DNA of 64,000 nt. It comes from Candidatus Saccharimonadota bacterium. GTDB taxonomy: Bacteria; Patescibacteriota; Saccharimonadia; Saccharimonadales; Saccharimonadaceae. Position 1 is the stretch's first letter, and each line of letters begins with the position of its first letter. Positions 7,819-15,293 of the stretch are shown here, in pieces. Made by a program: the position numbers and the translations under genes. Where the stretch lies: contig JAFYAV010000002.1 of the NCBI GenBank assembly GCA_017540545.1, forward strand, positions 62,001-126,000, given 5' to 3'. The notes below the pieces were generated by a model. That model had not been told where the DNA came from and ran no database searches. It saw only the letters and a list, made by a program, of their open reading frames with translations.

Positions 7819-7883
7819 GATGCCCCCCAGAACGCCATCCAGACTTGCTTTTCAGCCCTCAAAATGCTAATATAATCATATTC

Positions 7884-7969
7884 GCTGGGATAGCGAAGTG
7901 GTCAAACGCATCAGACTGTAAATCTGCCGGCTTCGGCCTTCGTAGGTTCGACTCCTACTCCCAGCACCA
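7884..7969 (+). tRNA. tRNA-Tyr (GTA)
   Basis: An 86-nt type II tRNA. The acceptor is GCTGGGA/TCCCAGC, the anticodon loop CTGTAAA places GTA at positions 34-36, the long variable arm is built on CGGCTTCGGCC, the T-loop is GTTCGACTC, and CCA is encoded. Its 3' end (from 7952) is the start of a 90-bp direct repeat copied downstream. Confidence 0.95.
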
Positions 7970-8041
7970 AGAAAAGAATCCTAAGCATCAGCTTGGGATT
8001 TTTTCTTTGGAGTAGGAGGAGAACCGTTGGTTCGGACGAGG
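7952..8041 (+). repeat. 90-bp direct repeat, copy 1 (tRNA-Tyr 3' end plus terminator)
   Basis: It begins at the 3' half of the tRNA-Tyr T-arm, includes the acceptor strand, CCA and terminator hairpin, and ends at ...TTCGGACGAGG. Copy 2 at 8123-8212 is identical by eye, offset 171 bp. Within the repeat, GGAGTAGGAG (8009-8018) is the reverse complement of CTCCTACTCC in the tRNA 3' end (7952-7961), so the whole unit can form one long imperfect hairpin. Confidence 0.9.
7969..8007 (+). terminator. Rho-independent terminator of tRNA-Tyr
   Basis: AAGAAAAGAATCCTAAGC pairs with GCTTGGGATTTTTTCTT (one bulge, one G:U) around an ATCA loop, with a T6 run in the 3' arm. A second copy lies at about 8140-8178 in the repeat. 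Confidence 0.7.
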
Positions 8042-8122
8042 AAGGAGACGAGAGAAACAAAAATGCTTGCATTTTTATTTCCGAGTCGACGCTCCGAGTC
8101 GAGCAGCTCATAGAGCTGCGCT
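8042..8122 (+). other. 81-bp non-coding spacer between the two tRNA-end repeats
   Basis: Holds two perfect hairpins: AAAAATGC-TT-GCATTTTT (8059-8076, a terminator-like copy of the tRNA-Thr terminator arms) and GCAGCTC-ATA-GAGCTGC (8103-8119). It also contains a duplicated CGAGTCGA word. No ORF is convincing. The whole 7970-8269 stretch contains only repeats, hairpins and the promoter of the next operon. Confidence 0.6.
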
Positions 8123-8212
8123 CTCCTACTCCCAGCACCAAGAAAAGAATCCTAAGCATCAGCTTGGGATTTTTTCTTTGGAGTAGGAGGAGAACCGTTG
8201 GTTCGGACGAGG
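8123..8212 (+). repeat. 90-bp direct repeat, copy 2 (tRNA-Tyr 3'-end remnant)
   Basis: Identical by eye to 7952-8041. It carries the last 18 nt of tRNA-Tyr, including CCA, without the rest of a tRNA, followed by the terminator hairpin and the GGAGTAGGAG inverted word. It could be an attachment-site scar or a local duplication. Confidence 0.9.
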
Positions 8213-8256
8213 CGACGCCCCGAACCGAGCAATTCGCACACACGCGCAGAATCGTG

Positions 8257-8262
8257 TATAAT
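8257..8262 (+). promoter_or_regulatory. -10 box (TATAAT) at head of the pilin-fusion operon
   Basis: The box ends 7 nt before an ATG at 8270, which begins a 28-codon frame. This is the only plausible promoter seen between the tRNA repeats and the 8366 gene. Confidence 0.55.
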
Positions 8263-8269
8263 CGTAAGC

Positions 8270-8356
8270 ATGAAGAGGTCGATAGTAATGGCAAATGCAC
8301 TTGGTATCATTTTGCGCAACTGCACACCATTAGAAGAAGCTCCGAAGAAACGATGA
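8270..8356 (+). CDS. Possible small leaderless protein, 28 aa
   Basis: ATG 8270 has the leaderless spacing (TATAAT ending 7 nt upstream). The frame encodes 28 residues beginning MKRSIVMANALGIILRN and ending basic (EEAPKKR). It stops with TGA at 8354-8356, 9 nt before the start of the 8366 gene. It may be a real short peptide or a leader that couples translation to 8366. No similarity is recognised. Confidence 0.4.
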   Translation: MKRSIVMANALGIILRNCTPLEEAPKKR

Positions 8357-8365
8357 GGTATCGAA

Positions 8366-9148
8366 ATGCAAGACGAGACATCCAATAGGAACTATACTCA
8401 AGGCTTCCAGGCGCCAATATCGCCAAACTTTGCAGCGCAAGAACCACCGCAGCCCAAAAGAAGCAATCGACTCCCAATTATTATAATCGCGACTACCATA
8501 GCAATCATTGCAATAATCGCCACCATTATCATTGTGCAAATCATCAAACAGCAAAACACCATTTCGATTGGCGAAAGTGGCTGGCAAGAGTTAGGCAAGA
8601 ATATCGAAGGTGACACGTATTTCACTTTTGCCGCTCAGCTAAAGAATACATCAAAAGATAGAGTCGCCAGAAATGTCGTCGTTAATGCGGAAGTGATAGA
8701 TTCGAACAATAAAAACGTCGCCACCATCGACGGCATTTGCGTCATCGATTATCTTGCACCAGAAGACATGAACTATTGCGCCGGAAGCGTGATAAAAGAC
8801 AGCGACTATAGCATCTCGAAGATTAACTTCAAGATTAATAGTAGCGCAATTTCATACGAACCTTCTATTGAAGGCGCAACTGTCTTTGGAAAAGATTACG
8901 ATATATCCGAAATCGAAGAAAACAAAGAAGATGCAGAAATTAGCTGTGCTATCAAAAATAACGCAAAATCCACCATTACAAACCCTTACGCAACTGTTGT
9001 GTTTTATAAAAACGGTAAACTAATTGGCGGGACGAGCAGCGCCCCGGAATGGGAGTCGCTGGCAGCCGGAGAAGATGGATATTTACAATTTACGGGCCTT
9101 AGCGGGATAGAATATGATGAATATAAAATAAGCGTAACGGGTAATTAA
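8366..9148 (+). CDS. Single-pass surface protein upstream of the pilin fusions, 260 aa
   Basis: A cytosolic Pro/Gln-rich N-terminus (residues 1-32) precedes one strong Ile-rich membrane helix (about 33-58) with no cleavage site. An extracytoplasmic part of about 200 residues follows. It contains two similar beta-rich halves (for example FTFAAQLKNTSKDRVARNVV and ISCAIKNNAKSTITNPYATV), resembling FxLYD/CARDB-like modules that bind partners outside the cell. I am not certain of the family. It ends 1 nt before the first pilin-fusion gene, so co-expression is very likely. The start is chosen as the first ATG after the 28-codon frame. No strong SD is present, consistent with coupling. Confidence 0.7.
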   Translation: MQDETSNRNYTQGFQAPISPNFAAQEPPQPKRSNRLPIIIIATTIAIIAIIATIIIVQIIKQQNTISIGESGWQELGKNIEGDTYFTFAAQLKNTSKDRVARNVVVNAEVIDSNNKNVATIDGICVIDYLAPEDMNYCAGSVIKDSDYSISKINFKINSSAISYEPSIEGATVFGKDYDISEIEENKEDAEISCAIKNNAKSTITNPYATVVFYKNGKLIGGTSSAPEWESLAAGEDGYLQFTGLSGIEYDEYKISVTGN

Positions 9149-9149
9149 G

Positions 9150-11072
9150 ATGAAAAGTAAAGTACTATCGACACTGATAATTGGAGGAGCGCTAATTATT
9201 GCGACCTTCCTTAATACATTCTATATCCCAACATTCGCTGCCGCCGAAGACGCATGTGGCGTCGCCGGCTATAATGATCCGCTAATCTGTGGCACCCAAA
9301 GAACTGACGAAGAGTTAGAGCTTATGCATCGCATTAGAAACGTACTAAATGTAGTGTATTCTATCGTCGGAGCCTTAGCGGCAATTGTCATTATCATTGC
9401 CGGCATTAAAATCTCCACATCGCGAGGAGATCCCGGAAAAGTAACTACCGGGAAAAACGCCATTTTCTATTCACTTTGCGGCTTATTAGTTACTCTGTGT
9501 GCTTTCGCAATTACATCTTTGGTCATCGGCGCCGTCGATGGCAATACATCGAATAAACAAATAGCGAATGACCCCAATCAAAACCGCAACGAGGTGAGGG
9601 GGATTATGATGATCAAAAAAGCATCGCTAACCGTCGGCCAAACCACCACTATCCGACCAAAAGTGATCCCAGACTATGCTACTGATCAACACCTAAATTT
9701 TAAGTCTGAGAACTCATCTATTGCGAGCGTCGACGAATACGGTACTATCACCGCCAAAAAAGTCGGCAAAACCAAAATCAACGTCTCATCTAAAAATGGC
9801 GTCTCAAACGAAGCTGAAGTTGAAGTATATGATTTTGTCGCAATTCAGAAAATTACAGTTTCACCAAGTAGCCTCGAAATTGTAGAAGGGCGCAATCAAC
9901 AACTTAAAGTCACCATCTCCCCGGCAAACGCTACAGACAAGACTCTCGAATGGCGCAGCGATAATTCGAGCATCGCCAACGTCAGTAGCAGCGGCCTCGT
10001 GAGCGCCAATAAAGTCGGCAAAACCAACATTATCGTTACGCCGCGCAATTCGAGTAACTCAGCTTATAAGATAAAAGTCGTAATCCCAGTCGAGGTAGTC
10101 AACCTCTCTCATGTCAGCTCAGGCGATGGCACGGGGACGGGTGGCGGAGATAAGAAAACCGTAGGCGCCACCACGAACGTAAACTATTCAGGCTGGCTCG
10201 ATTTTCGCGAAGAGACTCGCCAAATCGTCAAGAAAAACATGGATGGCATCAACTGGAAAAATCATGATTCATTCTTGTCCTCAAAGGGTGGATATTCGAA
10301 TTACATAAAAAGTCTCGGTGGCGTCTTTGCGAAGTTTGGCGGCACAGATTATAAAATCCCAATCAAGACCGCAGCGGACCTACAGGAGGCCGCAGAGTAC
10401 TTCTATGGTATCTTTTCAATATATGGACCAGACTACAGCGCCGGTAAACGCTGGCCAGTTTGGGGGGAAAGCCTCAACAATCACGGTGTATCAACTAAGG
10501 GTACTAAAGACGGCTTCTACTATGGTTATGATGATCGCCCATACAAATCGTCAAAATCATCACCCTGCGGACGCCATGTACAAATGTCGATAGATTATGA
10601 ATTCGGCAAGGGCTACAAGGGCGAAAGCTGTCGCAAAAATCGCATTCGTAACAACTGCAACTATAGCCAAGACAGCTTTGCTCGCCAGACCGACCTCAAA
10701 TTACCATCTTCTAGCAAAAGCTGGACTTCATCTAGCTCATGGCACCATGGCAAAACTATTAAGCATACCAGCGAGCTGCTAGTCGGCGACTGGGTTAACT
10801 ACTCCAACTGTAGCAATAAATTCAGCGACGGCTGCTGGATACATATCGCAATGGTCGGTGAAGTCTATAAAGACGTTGTAGTGCTATATGATGGCGGTGG
10901 CCGCTTTAATAGGGACAGACACTATAAGAAAATAATGTACCGCAATACCGATTCGCTAAAGAATACAACTTACAAGGATTACAAAATGTGGGCCGCCGTA
11001 AGGCTATGGGACATTGACCAAAACGTCGTCCTCGACGGCATCAACGATAAGCCAAAGAACTGGATATGGTAA
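9150..11072 (+). CDS. T4SS pilin - Big_2 x2 - NlpC/P60-like fusion protein (copy A)
   Basis: 640 residues in this order. Signal peptide (1-31, cleavage near FAAA). Pilin module (about 33-132) with the Cys pair in EDACGVAGYNDPLICG and two membrane helices flanking a basic loop, which places everything after it outside the cell. Two bacterial Ig-like Big_2 domains (about 150-228 and 231-312; for example ITVSPSSLEIVEGRNQQLKV and SIANVSSSGLVSANKVGKT). A C-terminal domain (about 345-640). This last domain has a candidate catalytic Cys503 in RNNCN, then LLVGDWV and WIHIAMVGEV with candidate His565, then LYDGGGRF, matching the Cys...GD...H order of NlpC/P60-like peptidoglycan hydrolases. A paralogue follows at 11609, and a small membrane partner overlaps its stop. 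The hydrolase role is an inference. Confidence 0.75.
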   Translation: MKSKVLSTLIIGGALIIATFLNTFYIPTFAAAEDACGVAGYNDPLICGTQRTDEELELMHRIRNVLNVVYSIVGALAAIVIIIAGIKISTSRGDPGKVTTGKNAIFYSLCGLLVTLCAFAITSLVIGAVDGNTSNKQIANDPNQNRNEVRGIMMIKKASLTVGQTTTIRPKVIPDYATDQHLNFKSENSSIASVDEYGTITAKKVGKTKINVSSKNGVSNEAEVEVYDFVAIQKITVSPSSLEIVEGRNQQLKVTISPANATDKTLEWRSDNSSIANVSSSGLVSANKVGKTNIIVTPRNSSNSAYKIKVVIPVEVVNLSHVSSGDGTGTGGGDKKTVGATTNVNYSGWLDFREETRQIVKKNMDGINWKNHDSFLSSKGGYSNYIKSLGGVFAKFGGTDYKIPIKTAADLQEAAEYFYGIFSIYGPDYSAGKRWPVWGESLNNHGVSTKGTKDGFYYGYDDRPYKSSKSSPCGRHVQMSIDYEFGKGYKGESCRKNRIRNNCNYSQDSFARQTDLKLPSSSKSWTSSSSWHHGKTIKHTSELLVGDWVNYSNCSNKFSDGCWIHIAMVGEVYKDVVVLYDGGGRFNRDRHYKKIMYRNTDSLKNTTYKDYKMWAAVRLWDIDQNVVLDGINDKPKNWIW

Positions 11073-11578
11073 AGAATATGAAAAGCACACGAATCAAAAT
11101 CATAGCAGCGTCCATTGTCGCGGTAGCCGTTCTCGCTACAATCGTCACGGTTGTCATCGTCTCTTCAAGCCCTCGCCAAATCGCGCAGACGACAGAAGAG
11201 GATCCAGTAGACAAAAATTTTACCGACATGCAAAAAGTTTACTACCACATCGAGACCGATACGCAACTAGAAGAGCTTGAAGAAGTCGCAAAGAGCATTA
11301 ATAAAGAGATTAAAGTAAAAATAGATGGCGCTTGGGGCGGAATTACTCTAGAAGATTCCGACGAATATATAACCTTCGAAATTGTCACTGACAAAGAGAG
11401 CGGATATGCCGAATCCGAAAATGTTGTTTACTATGACACCGTCAACGGCAAAGAATCGTATATCCTCCAAAGTGGCTACATCAAATATCAACATTTCAAT
11501 GGCAGCATCTCGAATGAATTTGATACCATTGAAGATGCCATTAATGACCACATATCATACACTAAGGAAACCTTGTAG
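11066..11578 (+). CDS. Small membrane-anchored partner protein of fusion A
   Basis: 170 residues: an N-terminal membrane helix (about 9-33) and an acidic extracytoplasmic domain. The second half (DSDEYITFEIV, then GYIKYQHFNG and FDTIEDAINDH) is clearly related to the gene after fusion B (13453). The ATG at 11066 overlaps the fusion stop by 7 nt (ATGGTAA). An alternative ATG at 11078 gives a tidier N-terminus (MKSTRIK). No known family is recognised. Its constant position directly after a putative wall hydrolase, its export topology and its paralogy suggest a cognate inhibitor, chaperone or accessory subunit. That is a guess from context. Confidence 0.75.
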   Translation: MVKNMKSTRIKIIAASIVAVAVLATIVTVVIVSSSPRQIAQTTEEDPVDKNFTDMQKVYYHIETDTQLEELEEVAKSINKEIKVKIDGAWGGITLEDSDEYITFEIVTDKESGYAESENVVYYDTVNGKESYILQSGYIKYQHFNGSISNEFDTIEDAINDHISYTKETL

Positions 11579-11595
11579 CAAAGAAGGGCGTAATA

Positions 11596-11601
11596 TATAA
11601 T
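11596..11601 (+). promoter_or_regulatory. -10 box (TATAAT) of fusion B, leaderless
   Basis: TATAAT ends 7 nt before the ATG at 11609, so the second fusion/partner pair has its own start of transcription as well as possible read-through from fusion A. Confidence 0.6.
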
Positions 11602-11608
11602 CATAAAC

Positions 11609-13453
11609 ATGAAGTGGCTGAGGATTCTGATATTAATAGCGCTACTAGCTCTCGGGGCGGTGAACTTTACTCCGACCAATGTCTACGCAGACGACCCCTG
11701 TAGCGTCACCGGATATTCCGACCCGCTTCTTTGCGGCACGCCAAACAGCGACGAAGAGAAAGCCGTCATCACCAAAATTCGCAATATACTCAGCGTAGTT
11801 TACCTATGGGTAGGCATTATAGCAGTTATTTTTATTGTCGTAGGCGGCGTCCTATTTATGACATCGCAGGGGGACAGCGCAAAAATACAACGCGGAAAGA
11901 GTACTATTCTGTATTCCGTTTGCGGACTCATCATCACGCTATCGGCCTTTGCTATCACCAGCCTTACCATTGGCGCCATTGAAGGTAGAACCAATGGCAG
12001 CGTCGCAAAGGAAGGGGAGCCTAGCGACCCATTCAACTCACCAGATCGCAACAAAGTTCGAGCCATCTCCACTATTGACCATACTAATGTTATTGCTGGC
12101 GGATCAATCAGAATCAAGGCAAAAGCAGTGCCAGATTACGCCACGAATAAGCAGCTGACCTACAAATCGAGTAATTCCAGCATTGCAACTATCGATAATG
12201 ATGGCAATATTAAAGCCAAACGCGAAGGCGAGGTTACAATAACTATCTCTTCGGCCGATGGCGTCAAAAAAGAAGTAAAGGTCACGGTGCTAAAACCAAT
12301 CCCCGTTACATCAATCAGAGTCAGCAAAACCGAAGTTACACTCAAAAAAGGTAAATCAACTACAGTTAAAGCGACGCCATACCCACTAAACGCCTCGGAT
12401 CGCACTGTCACCTGGGCAAGTGAAGACCCCAAAATTGCAACAGTTGACCAAACTGGTACGATTAAGGCCATCGAATCCGGAAAAACCACCTATGTGACCG
12501 TAACGGCGCAAAACAAGCAAGTATTTGCCCTCAATGAATCGCCAAACAAAATAACGCTTGCCGCCACGAAAGCCGCTAGTACACCCAAAGAAGTCAAAAC
12601 GAGAATCAAAGTCACCGTAGAAAGCGAATATTACGCCTGCCAAGGTCCGACCAGCGGTAAAAAATTCTCCGGTTACCTCGATCTTCGTCCGGTCACCAAA
12701 CAATTCGTTACACCTCACACGAAAGACTTTAAATGGGACACCTTCGATGGCTACATTAAATCAAAAGGTGGCTACACATCCTATGTAAAGAGCCTAGGCG
12801 GCATCTTTACTATATTTGCAGGCAAAGATAAGCGAATCAAAACCGTCAGCGCTTGTGACTTCCAAGCCGCGGCCGAATATACCTATGGCCTTATGACTAT
12901 CTGGGGTCCAGACTACGACAATGGTACCACTTATCACAAATGGGGCGACGAAACGCCCGATCAATCCGACGCTTATCACAACGGGGAAGGTGGACGTTAT
13001 GCGCGGGGGCATTACTCTGAACATATAGTCGACGAAAACCTATCAAGCAGCAGTAAACCAGTGCGCGTCAACTGCAACGCAAGTTGCGACACACTCTTAT
13101 CGAAAACGACACTCTGGCATGAAGAGCATATGTGCACACACTTCATATCCGGCGTGCGGTTTTCAAAAGTCGGCAAAATCACCGACGTCTCCAAGCTACA
13201 AGTCGGAGACGTCCTGCACTTCTTCGATGGTGGTGGTGGATGGCACCACGTCGCGGTAGTGGGGGAAGTATATAGTGACTACATTGTGACATACGACGGA
13301 GGCGGGCGTTTTATTAGCAATAAGAAATTCAAGTGGAAAATCCCACGCCATGGCTCTATGATAAAAAACACGACATATAGCAATTACGACATTTGGTATG
13401 GCGTTCGCTACTGGAATATTGACCAAAACCGCACTCTTGAGGGGCTTCATTGA
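11609..13453 (+). CDS. T4SS pilin - Big_2 x2 - NlpC/P60-like fusion protein (copy B)
   Basis: 614 residues with the same architecture as copy A. Signal peptide (1-27, cleavage after VYA). Pilin module (about 28-130; DDPCSVTGYSDPLLCG, two helices, basic loop GDSAKIQRGK). Two Big_2 domains (about 146-228 and 232-340; the second is preceded by ITSIRVSKTEVTLKKGKST-like sequence). A C-terminal domain (about 355-614). Candidate catalytic residues are Cys489 in VRVNCNASC, then LQVGDVLHF, His547 in WHHVAVVGEV, and TYDGGGRF. The segment SKGGYTSYVKSLGGIF and the AAAEYTYG..IWGPDY block are strongly shared with copy A, while the region between them (about 430-500) diverges. The stop overlaps the partner gene as TGATG. 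Confidence 0.75.
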   Translation: MKWLRILILIALLALGAVNFTPTNVYADDPCSVTGYSDPLLCGTPNSDEEKAVITKIRNILSVVYLWVGIIAVIFIVVGGVLFMTSQGDSAKIQRGKSTILYSVCGLIITLSAFAITSLTIGAIEGRTNGSVAKEGEPSDPFNSPDRNKVRAISTIDHTNVIAGGSIRIKAKAVPDYATNKQLTYKSSNSSIATIDNDGNIKAKREGEVTITISSADGVKKEVKVTVLKPIPVTSIRVSKTEVTLKKGKSTTVKATPYPLNASDRTVTWASEDPKIATVDQTGTIKAIESGKTTYVTVTAQNKQVFALNESPNKITLAATKAASTPKEVKTRIKVTVESEYYACQGPTSGKKFSGYLDLRPVTKQFVTPHTKDFKWDTFDGYIKSKGGYTSYVKSLGGIFTIFAGKDKRIKTVSACDFQAAAEYTYGLMTIWGPDYDNGTTYHKWGDETPDQSDAYHNGEGGRYARGHYSEHIVDENLSSSSKPVRVNCNASCDTLLSKTTLWHEEHMCTHFISGVRFSKVGKITDVSKLQVGDVLHFFDGGGGWHHVAVVGEVYSDYIVTYDGGGRFISNKKFKWKIPRHGSMIKNTTYSNYDIWYGVRYWNIDQNRTLEGLH

Positions 13454-13971
13454 TGTCTAGCAACATGACTGGATACAAATCTCGTTTCAAAAAACCTGCC
13501 ATTATCACGCTTGCCATTATCATTGTAATGGTACTAGTTGCAATCTGCGTTGTTCTAGCTTCACCAAAGAGCACACCGGAGACTGGCGATGACATTTCCT
13601 ACGATAAAACAGCCGACTTCACTAAGATCCAAAAACTCTTTACTAAATTATGCGGCAATAGAGTCGTTTTGGAATTCATGGAGAAAGATTATTTCCAGAA
13701 GGAAGATCAATTCGAAATCGAAACTTTCGCCAATCGCACCGGTCGAATTACCGTTCCAGATACCAACGAATATATCTCATACGACATCGTCAACGAAGAA
13801 GAGGATTCGCCAGACACGGCCATTAACTTCGCCTACCATGAGCCCTTCGACGACCTCGATACTTATGTGATTAAATCTGGGGAATTAACCTACCAACATT
13901 TTGACGGCCATGTCACTACCGATTACGACAACATCGAAGATGCCATCATGGCGCACCAATTATTGCAATAA
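13453..13971 (+). CDS. Small membrane-anchored partner protein of fusion B
   Basis: 172 residues: an N-terminal helix (about 15-38) and an acidic outer domain. It shares with the 11066 product the pattern NEYISYDIV, then TYVIKSGELTYQHFDG and YDNIEDAIMAH. The middle part has diverged more than the C-terminus, as specificity-determining parts often do. The start at ATG 13453 overlaps the fusion B stop (TGATG). The neighbouring TTG at 13450 is less likely. The gene ends 11 bp before the convergent lipoprotein gene, which shares its terminator region. Confidence 0.75.
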   Translation: MSSNMTGYKSRFKKPAIITLAIIIVMVLVAICVVLASPKSTPETGDDISYDKTADFTKIQKLFTKLCGNRVVLEFMEKDYFQKEDQFEIETFANRTGRITVPDTNEYISYDIVNEEEDSPDTAINFAYHEPFDDLDTYVIKSGELTYQHFDGHVTTDYDNIEDAIMAHQLLQ

Positions 13972-13991
13972 AAAATGCCCCCTAAGGGGCA
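13970..13991 (-). terminator. Terminator of the 14530 lipoprotein gene
   Basis: On the minus strand TGCCCC-TTAG-GGGGCA is followed by T6. The stop codon of the lipoprotein gene (TAG, 13984-13982) lies inside the hairpin. Confidence 0.7.
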
Positions 13992-14530
13992 GGGGCATTG
14001 CCCCATTCGTCGTATTCATCATACGACGTCACGCTAATGGTACATCCATTAACGCTAATCGCCTCAAGGCTCTCTTCGAGGCAGTTGCTGTACTCTGAAT
14101 CCGTAATGCGGTCAAGCACTGTATTCAGCTCAACTAGTAATGCTTTGGGAACCACCTGATCAGAGTAGCCCTTAACGTACGCCGTGTCAGGCTCAGAGCA
14201 TACGCACTCAATCGAACGTATGCCGTCAATTCCATCAACGATGAATATCGATCCGCTCTGCGGGCTCAACATTAAATTGACGTGCGTCTCGGCTGGCGCT
14301 TTGGCTTTTGCACTAAAGACACCATAGCCTTCGTACTGAAGCTGGCCCAGTCCGTATTCCGAAAAGCACCCCTCGAGATCAAAGGTATTGCTCTTCTGGT
14401 CATACCACGAAAGGGCACTCTTTCTCACTTCGGGCTCTTCCAGAAAAGCACGATCGACACTCTCAGTCCGGCTGCAACCACATAATCCCAAGAGTACGCT
14501 TAGGACAAATAAACAAAAGAACCTCTTCAT
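13982..14530 (-). CDS. Lipoprotein with one copy of a ~125-residue repeat domain
   Basis: 182 residues. The signal peptide MKRFFCLFVLSVLLGLCGCS carries a lipobox (LCGC, lipidated Cys at residue 19), so it should be a surface lipoprotein. The mature part holds one domain: WYDQKSNTFDLEGCFSEYG, then a beta-rich segment with IFIVDGIDGI, then VPKALLVELNTVLDRITDSE. Versions of this domain recur in the 15293 and 16828 products. I know no family name for it. The start at 14530 has a strong SD (AAGGGGGG) and a consensus promoter upstream. A longer in-frame start at 14743 would overlap the upstream gene and hide the signal peptide. Confidence 0.8.
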   Translation of the reverse strand: MKRFFCLFVLSVLLGLCGCSRTESVDRAFLEEPEVRKSALSWYDQKSNTFDLEGCFSEYGLGQLQYEGYGVFSAKAKAPAETHVNLMLSPQSGSIFIVDGIDGIRSIECVCSEPDTAYVKGYSDQVVPKALLVELNTVLDRITDSEYSNCLEESLEAISVNGCTISVTSYDEYDEWGNAPAP

Positions 14531-14567
14531 CTTAATATCCCCCCTTCTATTGAAGATTAGTAATAAC

Positions 14568-14596
14568 ATTATATAATAAACTCGCATAAATGTCAA
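14568..14596 (-). promoter_or_regulatory. Consensus sigma70 promoter of the 182-aa lipoprotein
   Basis: On the minus strand TTGACA (14596-14591), a 17-bp spacer and TATAAT (14573-14568): a perfect match, unlike the leaderless promoters of neighbouring genes. Confidence 0.8.
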
Positions 14597-14631
14597 TTCA
14601 ATTAGAGCTTCTTGCCGCTTGGCTTGCATGG

Positions 14632-14662
14632 AAAAACGCCCCTTCAGATATGAAGGGGCGTT
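14632..14662 (-). terminator. Terminator of the 16828-14703 operon
   Basis: AACGCCCCTTC (14635-14645) pairs perfectly with GAAGGGGCGTT (14652-14662) and is followed on the minus strand by T5. Confidence 0.75.
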
Positions 14663-14702
14663 AAGTACACAACAAGTAACTAAGCCTAAGCTATGGATAG
14701 TT

Positions 14703-15293
14703 CTAATACTGCTCCAGCTCTTTCCGGACGTCGCCTCGCTCAACTACAATACTGATGCCAGGGATTTTGCCGTTGAGAGCCTCGAATTTCTCATCGAGAG
14801 AATAAGGCTCTTTCTGGATCGTGTCGAAAGCTGCATCCAGCATTTCAATAACGATCCGAGGCACCTTGCCGAAAGATGTTGTTGTTATAGTCCGATACCC
14901 CATGCCGGGGTCGTAATAGACATAGACCCGCTCGCAGTCACCGACATAAAGGATATCGAACCCGCAGAGCTTGATGCCGCCACTATCCTCATAGCAGCAG
15001 ACTCCGACTTGGGACGCATAATACAGCGGCCCATCGACTTTATCCTGCCATGAGCGGTAAAAGTCTTTACTGGACCTATAGCCGACGTCCCAGCCATGTT
15101 CCGAAAAGAATCTCTCCATATCGAAAAGGCCGAGCGGATTAGTATATTCATCGATGTCGTGACCAGCCTCGACGCCTTCCGGCAGCTGAGGATCAAATCC
15201 GCCTGAAGGTCTAGCATAAAGCAAGATTCCAAGCAGCGCCGCCGCGAAGCCGACAAACACGACGGCAACGATGATACATACTTTTTTCTTCAT
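14703..15293 (-). CDS. Membrane-anchored protein with the ~125-residue repeat domain
   Basis: 196 residues: a hydrophobic N-terminal anchor (MKKKVCIIVAVVFVGFAAAL..., about residues 4-27) without a lipobox, then one copy of the repeated domain (LGLFDMERFFSEHGWDVGY, IKLCGFDILYVGD, VPRIVIEMLDAAFDTIQKE). The order F-D-hydrophobic-x-x-[FY]-[FL]...G-W followed by a PK/PR-hydrophobic helix is shared with its neighbours. It starts at ATG 15293, overlapping the stop of the 16828 gene as ATGA. AGGAGG lies 7 nt upstream, so translation does not depend only on coupling. Function unknown. Confidence 0.8.
   Translation of the reverse strand: MKKKVCIIVAVVFVGFAAALLGILLYARPSGGFDPQLPEGVEAGHDIDEYTNPLGLFDMERFFSEHGWDVGYRSSKDFYRSWQDKVDGPLYYASQVGVCCYEDSGGIKLCGFDILYVGDCERVYVYYDPGMGYRTITTTSFGKVPRIVIEMLDAAFDTIQKEPYSLDEKFEALNGKIPGISIVVERGDVRKELEQY

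Noticed and set aside
7993-8388. Longer ORFs on both strands across the tRNA-end repeats
   Set aside because: They consist of translated tRNA, terminator and repeat DNA, and the same peptide recurs because of the 90-bp duplication.
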